Source of the DNA: Marinobacter denitrificans | GTDB lineage: Bacteria; Pseudomonadota; Gammaproteobacteria; Pseudomonadales; Oleiphilaceae | DNA length: 64,000 nucleotides | Assembly (NCBI RefSeq): GCF_008795955.1 | Contig: NZ_VMHN01000001.1 | Location: 806,001 to 870,000 of the forward strand | Direction of reading: 5' to 3' | Shown here: positions 19,865 to 28,189 of the stretch, piece after piece | Layout of the letters: each line of letters opens with the position of its first letter | How positions within the stretch are numbered: the first letter of the stretch is position 1 | Position numbers and translations under genes: made by a program | Notes under the pieces: generated by a model | Database searches by the model: none | The model's input: the letters and a program-made list of their open reading frames with translations, nothing else | What the model was told of the DNA's origin: nothing

Positions 19865-21357
19865 TGATCCGCAAAGCTACACTGCTGATTCTGGCCACCA
19901 GCCTGCTGCTCCCTGCCTCGTTACAGGCTAGCCCCGACTCCGGCACTGAGGCGCTCTACCAGCAACATTGCGCCAGCTGCCATGGATCGGATCGCCTGGG
20001 AGGCATGGGCCCCGCGGTGCTACCGGATAACCTGTCCCGGCTCAAGAAGCCCCAGGCCGAGGATGCTATCCGCAACGGCCGGCCTGCCACCCAGATGCCG
20101 GCCTTTGCCGATATTCTTGACCCGGAATCGATCACTGCACTGGCGGAGTATATTTACCGCCCACCTGCCACCACACCAACCTGGGGTCAGGCAGAGATTC
20201 TCGACAGCCACCTGTTGCCCCACTCGCATGGCTCTTTGCCTGAGGAACCGGTTTACGAAGCCGACCTGATGAACCTGTTCCTGGTGGTGGAAATCGGTGA
20301 CCATCATGTCACGCTGCTCGACGGCGACCGGATGGAACCCATCCACCGCTTCCCGAGCCGCTACGCCCTGCACGGTGGCCCGAAATACAGCCCGGACGGC
20401 CGCTACGTTTACTTCGGCTCCCGGGACGGATGGATTACCAAATACGACCTGTACAACCTGGAAGTGACGGCAGAAGTCCGTGCCGGTATCAACATGCGCA
20501 ACATCGCTGTCTCCGCTGACGGCAGTTACGTGATGGCAGCCAACTACCTGCCCCATACCCTGGTGCTGTTTGATGCCGACAACCTTGAGCTGATGGACAT
20601 CATCCCGGTAGAAAACGATGCCGGCGACAGCTCCCGTGTCAGCGCCGTGTACGCCGCTCCGCCTCGGGACAGCTTCATTGCTGCGCTCAAAGACATTCCC
20701 GAAGCCTGGGAAATCACTGTGGAAGATGGCCAGCCCAATGTCCGCCAAATGCAGACCGACACCTGGCTGGATGACTTCTTCTTCGACCCGGGTTACGACC
20801 ATCTTATCGGTGCGGCACGCGACGGCAAACATGGCCTGGTAATCAACCTCGACACCGGCAAAACCGTCGCCGACCTGCCCCTTCCCGGTATGCCGCACCT
20901 GGGCTCCGGTATCACCTGGGAATACCAGGGCAAACGGGTGATGGCCACCCCGCACTTCCGCACCGGCGCCGTTTCCATCATTGACATGGACACCTGGGAA
21001 GTCATTAAGACCCTCGAAACAGAAGGCCCCGGCTTCTTCATGCGCAGCCACGAGAACTCCCGTTACGCCTGGGTGGATGTGTTCTTCGGCCCCAACAAGG
21101 ACAAGGTCCACGTCATCGACAAGCAGACCCTGGAAATCGTCAAAACGCTACAGCCCGCTCCAGGCAAAGTCGCCGCTCATGTTGAGTTCGACCGCTACGG
21201 TGAAAAACTATTGCTGAGTATCTGGGATAACGACGGGGCTGTGATCGTTTACGACGCCGATACCCTGAAGGAAGAAAAGCGTATTCCTATGAACAAGCCG
21301 TCCGGCAAATACAACGTCTGGAACAAGATTAACTACGAGGAAGGAACCAGTCACTAA
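19861..21357 (+). CDS. nirN: NirN, cytochrome cd1-like dihydro-haem d1 dehydrogenase
   Basis: A 498-residue periplasmic paralogue of NirS: signal peptide ending LQAS, haem c motif CASCHG (about 39-44), then a d1-type propeller with GMPHLGSGITWE and ATPHFRTGA. NirN catalyses the last dehydrogenation to haem d1 and helps load NirS. It is shorter than NirS in the region between signal peptide and haem c. I start at the ATG at 19861 that overlaps the nirE stop; the frame extends upstream but that part is not a signal peptide. Confidence 0.92.
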   Translation: MMIRKATLLILATSLLLPASLQASPDSGTEALYQQHCASCHGSDRLGGMGPAVLPDNLSRLKKPQAEDAIRNGRPATQMPAFADILDPESITALAEYIYRPPATTPTWGQAEILDSHLLPHSHGSLPEEPVYEADLMNLFLVVEIGDHHVTLLDGDRMEPIHRFPSRYALHGGPKYSPDGRYVYFGSRDGWITKYDLYNLEVTAEVRAGINMRNIAVSADGSYVMAANYLPHTLVLFDADNLELMDIIPVENDAGDSSRVSAVYAAPPRDSFIAALKDIPEAWEITVEDGQPNVRQMQTDTWLDDFFFDPGYDHLIGAARDGKHGLVINLDTGKTVADLPLPGMPHLGSGITWEYQGKRVMATPHFRTGAVSIIDMDTWEVIKTLETEGPGFFMRSHENSRYAWVDVFFGPNKDKVHVIDKQTLEIVKTLQPAPGKVAAHVEFDRYGEKLLLSIWDNDGAVIVYDADTLKEEKRIPMNKPSGKYNVWNKINYEEGTSH

Positions 21358-21380
21358 ATCGACTCAGTGAAAAAGGCTTA

Positions 21381-21394
21381 ATGATTTAAGTCAT
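21381..21394 (+). promoter_or_regulatory. FNR/DNR-like palindrome before the Crp/Fnr gene
   Basis: ATGATTTAAGTCAT is a near-palindrome with the 5-4-5 layout of FNR sites, extended by AA and TT to AATGA...TCATT. It lies 60 bases upstream of the regulator ATG, just after nirN. It could mediate autoregulation or allow expression independent of the nir operon. Confidence 0.45.
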
Positions 21395-21453
21395 TTCAAA
21401 AGATGTTTTTTTGATACCATAATTGACCTGACACTCATAACAGGGTCAACACC

Positions 21454-22185
21454 ATGAACAGCATCCTCAGGCCAAACGTATCCTCTGCACCCTGCATGCT
21501 GGGAGAAAACAACCCGGACATCATCCAGCAAGAGTCCGCGCCTGAATCGACGGCTCTGCTGAATGGACTGAGCCGAATATTCGGTATTCGTCTCGCAGGG
21601 CACGAAAACGAGCCGGATGCACGGTTTCTGGCAGACCTCGCCCGCCTGTTCCACCAACGCAGGGTGGATGCCGAAACCACCCTGGAGAAACACGACACCC
21701 CCTGGGCAAACGTTTACCTGATTCAGTACGGCATCCTGCGACTATTCCGGGAAGCACCCAATGGCAAGGTCTCCGTGCACCATTTCTTTTCCGAGGGCGA
21801 CATGGTCTGGCCCGTCTTCGGCCGCAGCCGCACTGTGCGAAATACCCTCTGCCTGACCAGCGTAACCCCGGTGACTGCATGGGTAGCTGACTTTTCCGCG
21901 TTCCGCTCCGCAATCCAGTCTCACGGGGAAGGGCTATGGCCACGTTTCGCGCTGGTACTGACCGAGGAAATGGCGGAGTTGACCAGTATGAGGGAGTTCC
22001 GGAAACACACCATGTCCGCCGGCGAACGATACCAGTTGCTGCTGGAAGAATATCCGGAGCTGGTCAAACGCGTGCCTGACAATCAACTGGCTTCCTGGTT
22101 GGGCGTAGTGCCGGCCACCTTCTCCCGGCTCAAAACCGGCGCCGTGAATAAACCGAAACAGGGCACGGCACAGGCCGGAAAATAG
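21454..22185 (+). CDS. Crp/Fnr-family transcriptional regulator
   Basis: A 243-residue regulator: cyclic-nucleotide-binding-type beta barrel (about 75-170, including VYLIQYGILRLFREAPNGK), a dimer helix, and a C-terminal helix-turn-helix (about 205-226, VPDNQLASWLGVVPATFSRLK). It has no FNR-type N-terminal Cys cluster. The recognition helix keeps the Ser-Arg of FNR (SR) but has Ala where FNR and Dnr have the TTGA-reading Glu, so it may not bind the canonical boxes seen here. Its position behind nirN suggests denitrification control. I do not call it dnr. Confidence 0.75.
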   Translation: MNSILRPNVSSAPCMLGENNPDIIQQESAPESTALLNGLSRIFGIRLAGHENEPDARFLADLARLFHQRRVDAETTLEKHDTPWANVYLIQYGILRLFREAPNGKVSVHHFFSEGDMVWPVFGRSRTVRNTLCLTSVTPVTAWVADFSAFRSAIQSHGEGLWPRFALVLTEEMAELTSMREFRKHTMSAGERYQLLLEEYPELVKRVPDNQLASWLGVVPATFSRLKTGAVNKPKQGTAQAGK

Positions 22186-22197
22186 AACACAAAAGAA

Positions 22198-22223
22198 GGG
22201 CAGCAAGCTCTCGCCTGCTGCCC
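22198..22223 (-). terminator. Probable terminator between the regulator and wrbA
   Basis: GGGCAGCA and TGCTGCCC form an 8-bp stem around a 10-base loop between two convergent genes. On the minus strand it is followed by TTCTTTTG, so it fits best as the wrbA terminator; it may also stop transcription from the regulator. Confidence 0.5.
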
Positions 22224-22259
22224 TGAAAAACGCTCAACGCTTGATAAATACTGTAACTA

Positions 22260-22859
22260 TCAGCCGAACAGCTTCACCGCCAGCTCCGCCACATGCTTGC
22301 CCTGATAGCGGGCGATATTCAGCTCTTTCTCGCTGGGCTGGCGTGAACCGTCGCCTCCGGCAATGGTGGACGCACCATAGGGCGTGCCACCGTTCATCTC
22401 CGACACATCGAAGAAATCGGGAATACCATACCCAAGCGGTATGATAACCATGCCGTGATGGGCCAGTGTGGTCCAGAATGAACTGATGGTGTGCTCCTGG
22501 CCGCCACCGGTTCCGGTTGAGGTGAACACACTGGCAAGTTTGCCGTGGAGCTTGCCTTCAGCCCACAGGCCGCCGGTCTGATCCAGGAATGTCCGCATCT
22601 GGCCAGACATATTGCCAAACCTTGTTGGCGTGCCAAAGATGACCGCGTCGTACTCCGGCAGTTCCTTGGGGTTCGCTATCGCTGCCGCCTGGTCGGCTTT
22701 TCCGCCAGCGCCCAGGAACGCCTGGTCGGCCATGGTTTCAGGCACACGCTTGACCGTGACCTCGGCCCCGGCCACACCCTTTGCGCCCTCGGCGACAGTG
22801 CTGGCCATGGTTTCGATGTGACCGTACATGGAGTAATAAAGAACAAGTACCTTTGCCAT
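22260..22859 (-). CDS. wrbA: WrbA-type NAD(P)H:quinone oxidoreductase
   Basis: A 199-residue flavodoxin-like protein beginning [19 protein letters not shown], the FMN phosphate loop, with [18 protein letters not shown] (about 79-96) and [15 protein letters not shown] (about 114-128). WrbA reduces quinones by two electrons in the cytoplasm. I start at the Met of MAKVLV (22859) because the upstream extension of the frame shows no family similarity. Confidence 0.95.
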   Translation of the reverse strand: MAKVLVLYYSMYGHIETMASTVAEGAKGVAGAEVTVKRVPETMADQAFLGAGGKADQAAAIANPKELPEYDAVIFGTPTRFGNMSGQMRTFLDQTGGLWAEGKLHGKLASVFTSTGTGGGQEHTISSFWTTLAHHGMVIIPLGYGIPDFFDVSEMNGGTPYGASTIAGGDGSRQPSEKELNIARYQGKHVAELAVKLFG

Positions 22860-23055
22860 TGAGTAGAGCCTCCTGCTGGTTGCGTTTGATTGATGGGTCA
22901 AGCCTACTCCCCGGGCAGAGGTCGAAAAACCGGAAGATTTCATTCGGCTTGTTCAGAAATTCTGATCATTCTCACGGCGGCGTCACACTTCCGGGATTGC
23001 GTACAGGTGTACGCTGAAGTACCGTAGCGGCATGATCGAACGGGAAGAAGCATCA

Positions 23056-23721
23056 ATGAAAGCGACCGGCACCACCATGGAATCCCCACACCACCGCATT
23101 GAAGAATGGCTGAACAGTGCTACCCATGGGCTGGGAGCCGTTCTCAGTGTCATCGGGACGGTTGCCCTGATTGTTGCGGCCAGCCAGTTGGGGGATGCGT
23201 GGAAGGTTGTCAGTTTCAGCATTTTCGGCGCGTCACTGATCCTGCTCTATCTGGCCTCCGCGCTTTATCATGGCGCCCGCCACCCGCGGCTGCGGGCGCT
23301 CTTCAAAACCCTGGATCATTGCGCCATCTTCCTGCTCATTGCAGGCACCTACACTCCCTTTCTATTGGTCAACATGCGTGGCACTACCGGCTGGACGCTG
23401 TTCGCCATCATCTGGTCCCTGGCCGTCTCCGGAGTGGTGCTCAAGATCATCTTCAGAAACCGCTTCAAACTCGCCCGGGTGGGCATCTACATTGCCATGG
23501 GGTGGCTGATCACCTTTGCATCCTCTGACCTGGTTGCCAGCCTGAGCGAGACCGCACTCTACCTGACCATCGCCGGCGGCGTGGTTTACACCGCCGGCGT
23601 TATTTTCTACCTGGCTGACCGCATTCCCTACATGCATGCGGTGTGGCACCTGTTTGTCATTGGCGGCAGCACGCTTCACTTCAGTGCCATCTATTACGGC
23701 GTGCTTCCCTATACCGTCTGA
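23056..23721 (+). CDS. trhA: TrhA / hemolysin III family membrane protein
   Basis: A seven-helix membrane protein (221 residues from this start) with EEWLNSATHGLGAVLSVIG, LYLASALYHG and LDHCAIFLLIAGTYTPFLL, plus late HAVWHLFV. Conserved His residues place it in the PAQR-like hemolysin III/TrhA family, linked in E. coli to membrane energetics. I prefer ATG 23056, preceded by GGGAAGAAG; an in-frame ATG at 23032 is possible. Confidence 0.88.
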   Translation: MKATGTTMESPHHRIEEWLNSATHGLGAVLSVIGTVALIVAASQLGDAWKVVSFSIFGASLILLYLASALYHGARHPRLRALFKTLDHCAIFLLIAGTYTPFLLVNMRGTTGWTLFAIIWSLAVSGVVLKIIFRNRFKLARVGIYIAMGWLITFASSDLVASLSETALYLTIAGGVVYTAGVIFYLADRIPYMHAVWHLFVIGGSTLHFSAIYYGVLPYTV

Positions 23722-24285
23722 TCAGAACGCCCACACCATTGCCATCAAGATGCCCCAGGCCAGCAGAGAGGCTGCCATTACGGTGTAAGTGGCCGACATG
23801 GCGACAACATCGTTATCGGTACGGTGGCACAAGGACCGGACGCCCTCATAGACCAGAGCACAGGACAGAAACATACCCACAGCGACAGCCATAACGCTTA
23901 CCGCCAGCACAGGAACCAACAGGGCCAGCGACGACAACCACAAGGGTATGGGCGCAACGGCGGCCAACAGGTAGGCGTCCTGATAGCTGATTTCCAGCTT
24001 GTCCCCGTCAAGCACAGCATGGATAAGCCAGCCCATGACGAAAAACGTCAGCAGTTCTGCCAGGAACAGTATGGTCGTTATAAAGCGCCACTCCTTGTCG
24101 GCAAACCCGGCCAGAAAGGCGTCGCCGTGATGGGTGCCCGCGTAATACAGCAACACTGGAGGCAGAAATGACAAGGGCACAACCACTGCCCAGGCGAGGA
24201 AGGGAATGGAGAAATTCTGGCGCTGCAGCTCCAACCACACGCCATTACCCGAGAAAGGCAAACGAAACAGTTTTGCGATAGACAT
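23722..24285 (-). CDS. Yip1-domain membrane protein
   Basis: A 187-residue protein with five hydrophobic segments and the Yip1 pattern (AELLTFFVMGWLIHAVL, then QDAYLLAAVAPIPLWLSSL). Bacterial Yip1 proteins have no settled function. It is convergent with trhA, its stop directly adjoining the trhA stop, and divergent from nnrS. Confidence 0.75.
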   Translation of the reverse strand: MSIAKLFRLPFSGNGVWLELQRQNFSIPFLAWAVVVPLSFLPPVLLYYAGTHHGDAFLAGFADKEWRFITTILFLAELLTFFVMGWLIHAVLDGDKLEISYQDAYLLAAVAPIPLWLSSLALLVPVLAVSVMAVAVGMFLSCALVYEGVRSLCHRTDNDVVAMSATYTVMAASLLAWGILMAMVWAF

Positions 24286-24398
24286 GATGAACCTCTTTCA
24301 CCAGTTCTTGTACTTTAGTGATAGCCGGGCCAGTCTGTACGGTCAAGAATCCCCGATGACCTCAGACAAGACGGCGCTACCGCAGTGGTAACAGACTA

Positions 24399-25544
24399 AT
24401 GGCAAAGGCAACGACCAAACCGTTTCACGCTTTCTGGCTGTTTTTCCCCGCGGCGGCTGTATGGGCGGCTCTGGTGGTGCCCCTGTCCATTAACGCGGTG
24501 CTGTCCGGTTCCGGATGGCCACCGGGACTACTAGGTGCGGGACACGGCCATGAGCTGATTTTCGGATTTGCCTTGGCCCTGATTGCCGGCTATACCCTTG
24601 GCCCACAACCCTGGAAAGTACTGGCGCCGCTGTTTCTGCTTTGGCTTGTGGCCCGTCTGTGCTGGGTGTTGGTGCCGGCCAGCCTGGCCTCCCAGTTGCT
24701 GAGCCCGGCCTTTGCATTATTGCTCGCCCGTTACGCCGTACCCAGGTTCCAGGCGGCGAAAAAGTGGCGCAACAAGATCGCCGGTCCGTTGATTCTGGTG
24801 CTGTGCCTGCTGTCCGTCGTGTTCTGGATAGCGGCGGCTGCGCCTCCTGATTTCGAGCTTCCATTACCCGACACCCGACGCGTCATGGTCGCCGCCATTC
24901 TTGGCCTGTTACTACTGATGACATTCATGGGTGGCAGGATCATCGCACCGGCTGTGGCCGGAACGCTGGAAAAGCGAGGTATTCCCCTAGAAGCCAGGGT
25001 GCAACCACGAATGGAAGGTGCGCTTCTGGTGGTTCTGCCAGCGGCCGTGGTACTGGCACTCATGCCCTTCGCAGACACGGTTACCGGCCTTCTTTTAGTG
25101 TCGTCCGCCGCTCTTGTTGTGGTCCGTACCGCGCGCTGGAAACTCTGGCATTGCGTGAATCGGCCGGATTTGCTGGTCCTTGCCATTGGCTATCTTTGGC
25201 TCGCTGGCGGGGCAGGCATAACGGGAGTTCGGCTTTTGCAGGGAATTGACCCCTTACCGGCATTGCACGTGATTACGATTGGCGCTCTTGGCACCCTGTC
25301 GCTCAGTGTGATGCTACGCCTGGCTTGGCAAAGGGCTAAACGGACCTTTCCTCCCACCTGGCAAGTACTCGGCATCGCTTTAGCTATGGCAGTGGCAGTG
25401 CTGGCCCGACTGCAGGCGGGTGCCACTCCGTTTGCCCATCCAGAGGCACTCTGGATATCTGCCCTGGCTTGGTCCACGGCATTTGGCCTGGTCGCTATCC
25501 AGCTTCTCACCCTGTTTCACCACAGCCAGCAGCGCCGGAAATGA
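24399..25544 (+). CDS. nnrS: NnrS-family haem/copper membrane protein (first copy)
   Basis: A 381-residue, about 12-helix protein. The NnrS signatures are visible: FHAFWLFFPAAAVWAALV near the N terminus, GHGHELIFGFALALIAGYTLG (about 48-68; His ligands), GGRIIAPAVAG (about 173-183) and LHVITIGALGTLSLSVMLR. NnrS proteins occur with denitrification genes and protect against NO-derived stress, partly by sparing iron centres. A second NnrS gene lies at 33350. No clear FNR box is upstream. Confidence 0.9.
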   Translation: MAKATTKPFHAFWLFFPAAAVWAALVVPLSINAVLSGSGWPPGLLGAGHGHELIFGFALALIAGYTLGPQPWKVLAPLFLLWLVARLCWVLVPASLASQLLSPAFALLLARYAVPRFQAAKKWRNKIAGPLILVLCLLSVVFWIAAAAPPDFELPLPDTRRVMVAAILGLLLLMTFMGGRIIAPAVAGTLEKRGIPLEARVQPRMEGALLVVLPAAVVLALMPFADTVTGLLLVSSAALVVVRTARWKLWHCVNRPDLLVLAIGYLWLAGGAGITGVRLLQGIDPLPALHVITIGALGTLSLSVMLRLAWQRAKRTFPPTWQVLGIALAMAVAVLARLQAGATPFAHPEALWISALAWSTAFGLVAIQLLTLFHHSQQRRK

Positions 25545-25692
25545 TTGGCTACCTCCACTGCGCCAGGAACCGGACCGACTACTCCATAAGATATACAACC
25601 CCTATAACCAACTGATTTTAAATGACAATAAAGGGCCTTTAGTGGCACTTCCATCGGCGGAAAAAACCGGAACCAGCCGGCCCTAGTTGTCC

Positions 25693-25706
25693 TTGATATT
25701 TGTCAC
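25693..25706 (+). promoter_or_regulatory. FNR/DNR-like box before narK
   Basis: TTGATATTTGTCAC has a perfect first half site and a partial second one. Its centre is 41.5 bases before about 25741, with CAGAAT at 25730-25735 as the -10. The upstream interval from 25545 holds nothing else I can name. Confidence 0.5.
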
Positions 25707-25800
25707 GATCACCCCGCGCCTCCCGTTTGCAGAATGACTCCCATAGCCCGAGTGCCACCATTGCCGTGGTCCAGGGTCAGCAACTAGAGGAGCAGTAATC

Positions 25801-27393
25801 ATGGCTAAAACCAATGCCGACATCGAACACTGGGATGTCGAGAACGAAGAATTCTGGGAAAAGGAGGGCAAGCGCATTGCCTCCCGCAACCTGTGGATTT
25901 CCATTCCCAGCTTGCTGATGGGTTTCGCCATCTGGCTGATGTGGGGCATGATCACCACACAGATGCAGAACCTGGGCTTTCCATTCACCATTGAACAGCT
26001 GTTTACCCTGAGCGCAATTGCAGGGCTTTCCGGCGCAACTCTCCGAATTCCGGCATCGTTCATGATCAAGATTGCCGGTGGCCGCAATACTGTATTCCTT
26101 ACCACGGCTCTGTTAATGATTCCCGCATTGGGGACCGGTATTGCATTGATGAACCCGGAGACGCCGTTCATCGTTTTCCAGGCTCTGGCATTGCTGTCCG
26201 GTATTGGTGGCGGTAACTTCGCCTGCTCCATGAGTAACATCAGCTCGTTCTACCCGAAGAGCAAGCAGGGCTATGGTCTGGGCATGAACGCCGGGCTGGG
26301 TAACTTCGGTGTTACCACCATGCAAATCCTCATCCCTCTGGTGATGACCATTGGTATCTTTGGCGCGCTTGCTGGCGCCCCAATGGAATTGCAAAGCGCC
26401 AGTGGCACGCTGATCGGGCGCATCGAAGCCGGCACCGAGACCTGGATTCAGAACGCTGGCTTCATCTGGCTGGTCTTCCTGATTCCACTGGCCTTCGCGG
26501 GCTGGTTCGGCATGAACAATCTGAAGGTGGTTACCCCCAATCCGGGTAATCCTGCTTCCGCCTTCGGCAAGATTCTTGGCCTGTATGGCGTTGGCCTTGC
26601 CACCTCACTGGTCGGCGTTTATGCGCTGGGGATTCTGAATATGTGGGTGGCGCTGCCCCTCACTATTATCCTGACGCTGGTTCTGTTGCGTTTGATTCCC
26701 GGCGATATCAAGCCCAACATCCAGAAGCAGTTTGCCATCTTCAGCAACAAGCACACCTGGTCCATGACCGTGCTCTACATTCTTACTTTCGGCTCGTTCA
26801 TCGGCTTCTCCGCAGCATTGCCCCTGTCCATCAGCGTTATCTTCGGCAACATGATGGAAGTGGCGGCCGACGGCACCGTAACCCGTGTCAGCAATCCCGA
26901 TGCACCGAGCGCCCTTACCTGGGCCTGGATGGGCCCCTTCGTGGGTGCGTTGATTCGCCCGGTGGGTGGCTGGATTTCCGACAAGATGGGCGGCTCCATC
27001 GTCACCCAGATCATCTCGGTGGTTATGGTGGTAGCCTCCGTGGCAACCGGCTACGTGATGATGCTGGCCTACAACTCAACAGATCCCAACAGCTACTTCG
27101 CGCTGTTCCTGATCCTGTTCATCGTAATGTTCGCTGCCAGCGGCATCGGCAACGGCTCCACCTTCCGCAGCATCGGTGTGATCTTTGACCAGCAACAGAA
27201 AGGACCGGTGCTCGGCTGGACCTCTGCCGTTGCCGCCTATGGCGCCTTCATCGCGCCCCGGGTGATGGGGCAGGAAATCCAGGCCGGCACCCCGGAACTG
27301 GCCATGTACGGATTTGCGGTGTTCTATGCGGTGTGCCTGGTGGTGAACTGGTGGTTCTACCTTCGAAAGAGTGCCTACATCAAGAATCCCTGA
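25801..27393 (+). CDS. narK: Nitrate/nitrite transporter, E. coli NarK type
   Basis: A 530-residue MFS protein. Its N-terminal segment (FWEKEGKRIASRNLWISIP) closely resembles E. coli NarK. Nitrate-signature motifs are present as NAGLGNFGVT (about 160-169) and GIGNGSTFRSIGVIF, and the substrate-binding arginines as LRIPASFM and LIRPVGGWISD. This type exchanges nitrate for nitrite across the inner membrane. It is longer than E. coli NarK because of an inserted loop around residues 195-215 and another around 355-370. No nitrate reductase genes follow. Confidence 0.93.
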   Translation: MAKTNADIEHWDVENEEFWEKEGKRIASRNLWISIPSLLMGFAIWLMWGMITTQMQNLGFPFTIEQLFTLSAIAGLSGATLRIPASFMIKIAGGRNTVFLTTALLMIPALGTGIALMNPETPFIVFQALALLSGIGGGNFACSMSNISSFYPKSKQGYGLGMNAGLGNFGVTTMQILIPLVMTIGIFGALAGAPMELQSASGTLIGRIEAGTETWIQNAGFIWLVFLIPLAFAGWFGMNNLKVVTPNPGNPASAFGKILGLYGVGLATSLVGVYALGILNMWVALPLTIILTLVLLRLIPGDIKPNIQKQFAIFSNKHTWSMTVLYILTFGSFIGFSAALPLSISVIFGNMMEVAADGTVTRVSNPDAPSALTWAWMGPFVGALIRPVGGWISDKMGGSIVTQIISVVMVVASVATGYVMMLAYNSTDPNSYFALFLILFIVMFAASGIGNGSTFRSIGVIFDQQQKGPVLGWTSAVAAYGAFIAPRVMGQEIQAGTPELAMYGFAVFYAVCLVVNWWFYLRKSAYIKNP

Positions 27394-27422
27394 AGAAACC
27401 GTTAGACTATCAGGTGCAGTTT

Positions 27423-27447
27423 GCCGGCCCCAGGGGCCGGCTTTTTT
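27423..27447 (+). terminator. Terminator of narK
   Basis: GCCGGCCCC and GGGGCCGGC form a GC-rich stem followed by six T residues. The convergent ankyrin gene ends inside this T tract. Confidence 0.85.
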
Positions 27448-28084
27448 AGTCCTGATTCTCTCGCCCCTCCCCCGGGTCATCGCCACAGCCGAGAGCTTCA
27501 CGGACACGCTCCGCCCCTTCCCCTTCTTCCGCACTGGCCATCAGGGCAAGATCCTTTGCCGTCTGCCCCTCCCTGTTCTCGATGTCTGTATCTGCCCCTG
27601 CTGACAACAGAAGTCTCACCAGCTCCGGATTGCGGTTTCTAACCGCCCACATGAGCGCTGTCTGGCCGTTCTCTTTTTCCTGGACATCCAGCTCGGCCTC
27701 CCGCTCGACCAGAACCCTGGCTGCCTCAGGGCGATTGTTCACTACAGCCGCCATCAACGCCGTATAGCCGGTTTTTTCCAGATGGTTGATCTCCGCCCCG
27801 TTATCCAGCAGATACGTCAGCATATCCGTGTGTCCACCTGCCGCAGCCCGCATCATTGCTGTCCAGTTGCAGTCATCCCCCGCATCAATTCGTGCGCCTT
27901 TGCCAACCAGCCTGCGTACTTCTTCTGCATCGCCCTCCTCCGCAGCCACAATCAGCGGCGTACGGCCGCGTATATCACGAGCTTCCAGGCTGTCCTCCTG
28001 CCCAAAGATCTGCCACAGGGCTACCAATACCACAACGGCCAGTAATGCTCCGAGCCAGCCGGACCAGCGCTCGAGAACTCCCAT
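27446..28084 (-). CDS. Membrane-anchored ankyrin-repeat protein
   Basis: A 212-residue protein with one N-terminal helix (about 11-27) and then four to five ankyrin repeats (GRTPLIVAAEEGDAEEV, NWTAMMRAAAGGHTDML, GYTALMAAVVNNRPEAA, GQTALMWAVRNRNPELV, GQTAKDLALM). Such proteins bind other proteins in the periplasm or at the membrane. The partner is not indicated. Its stop lies in the narK terminator T tract. Confidence 0.85.
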   Translation of the reverse strand: MGVLERWSGWLGALLAVVVLVALWQIFGQEDSLEARDIRGRTPLIVAAEEGDAEEVRRLVGKGARIDAGDDCNWTAMMRAAAGGHTDMLTYLLDNGAEINHLEKTGYTALMAAVVNNRPEAARVLVEREAELDVQEKENGQTALMWAVRNRNPELVRLLLSAGADTDIENREGQTAKDLALMASAEEGEGAERVREALGCGDDPGEGRENQD

Positions 28085-28127
28085 AGTGTTCCCCTTCAGT
28101 TTCAGGACGGATGCTTTGCCACAGAAT

Positions 28128-28161
28128 ACAAAAAACCCGCCGGGATTGCTCCGGGCGGGTT
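28128..28161 (-). terminator. Terminator of the second narK gene
   Basis: On the minus strand, ACCCGCC pairs with GGCGGGT around a short loop and is followed by TTTTTT. It lies 29 bases after the stop of the nitrate transporter gene. Confidence 0.85.
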
Positions 28162-28189
28162 CTGATGAAGGTCAGCTTGCCGAGGGTGA

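Noticed and set aside
21454..22185. Naming the Crp/Fnr gene dnr
   Set aside because: Position fits, but the recognition helix lacks the FNR/Dnr-type Glu and no sequence feature proves NO or haem sensing.
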